Source: Alkalimarinus sediminis
GTDB lineage: Bacteria > Pseudomonadota > Gammaproteobacteria > Pseudomonadales > Oleiphilaceae
NCBI RefSeq assembly: GCF_026427595.1
Contig: NZ_CP101527.1
Span: forward strand, 2,141,501-2,205,500
DNA: 64,000 nucleotides
Reading direction: 5' to 3'
This document shows, piece by piece, positions 63,047-64,000 of the stretch. The stretch's first letter is position 1, and each line of letters starts with the position of its first letter. A program made the position numbers and the translations under genes. The notes below the pieces were generated by a model, which was given only the letters and a program-made list of their open reading frames with translations, did not search any database and had not been told where the DNA came from.

Positions 63047-64000
63047 TTATTTACCTAGCCACTCTATTTTATAAAGATCCCTTCTACGATCTAAGAAATT
63101 TCTCACAGATCCTTCGTTTTGCAATTTATTTAATTTTTCAAGATCCAAGTCCACAATTAGTGTCATCTCGGTATTAGGGGTTGTTTCAGCCATAATGGCA
63201 TCATGGGGAAACGAAAAATCCGATGGCGAAAATACGGCCGATTGAGCATATTGAATATCAGCACCATCAACTTTAGGTAGATTGCCTACACTGCCAGCAA
63301 TCGCAACATAGCACTCATTTTCTATAGCCCGAGCCTGCGCACAGCAGCGAACTCTAAGATAGCCATTTTTGGTATCTGTCCAAAAGGGTACAAAAAGCAT
63401 CTGCATCCCCTGCTCTGACTGCAATCGGGCAAGCTCAGGAAACTCAACGTCGTAACAAATAAGAATACCTATTTTGCCAAAGTCGGTATCGAAAACCTTT
63501 AGATCATTTCCTCCCTGCATGATCCACGCTCGTTTTTCATAAGGTGTCGGGTGCAGCTTATATTGGGAGTCCACCGTACCATCACGGCGGCACAAATACG
63601 CGATGTTCAACAACTCATCATCTTCGATGATCGGTATTGAGCCCGCTATAACATTAATATTGTACGAAACGGCCAGTTTAGAAATCGCCTCGACAATTTC
63701 TACACTATACTCAGCAAGCGCTTTTATCGAGTCGATAGAGCTTTGGTGGTTATCGATTCCCATTAATGGGGCATTGAAGAACTCTGGAAATAACGCCATG
63801 TCACACTGATAATCAGACAACGCATCTATAAAGAACTCCACCTGCTGTATAAGCTCTTCTACTGAGTTAAAGGTTCTCATTTGCCACTGAATACAGCCAA
63901 TGCGAGCAGTCGTTCTGGCAGCACCTATGAGTGGTGACTTTTGTGGGTCGTAGTAAAGGTTACACCACTCTAATAACGTAGCATACCCACGAGACTCTTT
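63047..64000 (-). CDS. Carbon-nitrogen hydrolase domain of a GNAT-nitrilase protein, 5' part outside window
   Basis: Minus strand. The frame is open upstream of the ATG at 63880 to the window end (through AARTTARIGCIQWQMRTF), so the true start lies beyond 64000. The visible domain has the nitrilase triad: Glu in LFPEFFNAPLM, Lys in YKLHPTPYEKRAW, Cys in ILICYDVEFPEL. The upstream KESRGYATLLEW fits the end of a GNAT acetyltransferase, as in known bifunctional GNAT/carbon-nitrogen hydrolases. It would cleave an amide or nitrile; substrate unknown. Confidence 0.85.
   Translation of the reverse strand, partial: KESRGYATLLEWCNLYYDPQKSPLIGAARTTARIGCIQWQMRTFNSVEELIQQVEFFIDALSDYQCDMALFPEFFNAPLMGIDNHQSSIDSIKALAEYSVEIVEAISKLAVSYNINVIAGSIPIIEDDELLNIAYLCRRDGTVDSQYKLHPTPYEKRAWIMQGGNDLKVFDTDFGKIGILICYDVEFPELARLQSEQGMQMLFVPFWTDTKNGYLRVRCCAQARAIENECYVAIAGSVGNLPKVDGADIQYAQSAVFSPSDFSFPHDAIMAETTPNTEMTLIVDLDLEKLNKLQNEGSVRNFLDRRRDLYKIEWLGK

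Noticed and set aside
1-64000. tRNA, rRNA, prophage, integron or transposase genes
   Set aside because: None seen on either strand by inspection; a covariance-model search would be needed to exclude small RNAs.

Overview
The window is chromosomal DNA from a Gram-negative marine-type gammaproteobacterium. The genes point this way: hda beside a CDP-alcohol phosphatidyltransferase, purM-purN followed by a DUF3108 gene, hrpB, rnk, ppiC, cvfB, a YihG-type acyltransferase, many outer-membrane and lipoprotein signals and a TonB receptor. Gene content resembles Marinobacter/Hahella/Oleiphilus-type Pseudomonadales (Oceanospirillales), but base composition looks A+T-richer than Marinobacter. The genus is an inference only. 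I see no rRNA, tRNA, CRISPR, prophage or transposase gene.

Layout. 1-2.7 kb: the end of a DUF3549-like gene, then a tandem array of about ten 187-bp units built around paired inverted palindromes. 2.7-6.2 kb (minus): orphan ParA ATPase, hda, CDP-alcohol phosphatidyltransferase, DUF2066. 6.3-9.1 kb (plus): purM, purN, DUF3108. 9.1-24.7 kb: hrpB, an MscS channel, a SUKH-like protein, cvfB, ppiC, DUF502, a tandem DUF302 lipoprotein, a two-gene unit containing a voltage-sensor-like membrane protein without a visible pore, acyltransferase, periplasmic binding protein, DsbA-like, EamA, DUF523/DUF1722 and Mpo1-like genes. 24.8-36.5 kb: brnQ, a dual binding-domain diguanylate cyclase, a type III glutamine synthetase behind a sigma-54/NtrC-like control region, a haem protein, an arylsulfatase, an outer-membrane protein and an unlisted 58-residue membrane protein. 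36.9-42.4 kb: an M20 peptidase lipoprotein gene broken by two apparent G-to-A changes, rnk, and a neutral ceramidase. 43-54.6 kb: rich in cyclic-di-GMP genes, ending with a same-strand group TonB receptor / exosortase-type acyltransferase / YfiR / GGDEF-EAL protein. 54.6-64 kb: SDR, coiled-coil protein, old yellow enzyme, thiolase, high-molecular-weight FabG, a eukaryote-type HisA, a phasin/histone-like protein, and the nitrilase part of a GNAT-nitrilase gene that runs off the window.

How the parts work together. Purine synthesis (purMN), nitrogen assimilation (glnN with NtrC-like boxes), acyl-chain metabolism (thiolase, FabG, phasin-like, acyltransferases) and extracellular substrate attack (ceramidase, sulfatase) describe a heterotroph living on lipids and organic nitrogen. 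Four GGDEF/EAL proteins lie within 29 kb. The receptor-acyltransferase-YfiR-GGDEF/EAL cluster is the best candidate for an undescribed signalling unit. A recurring non-coding theme is short tandem repeats of unrelated sequence placed just after stop codons, plus two REP-like palindrome families.
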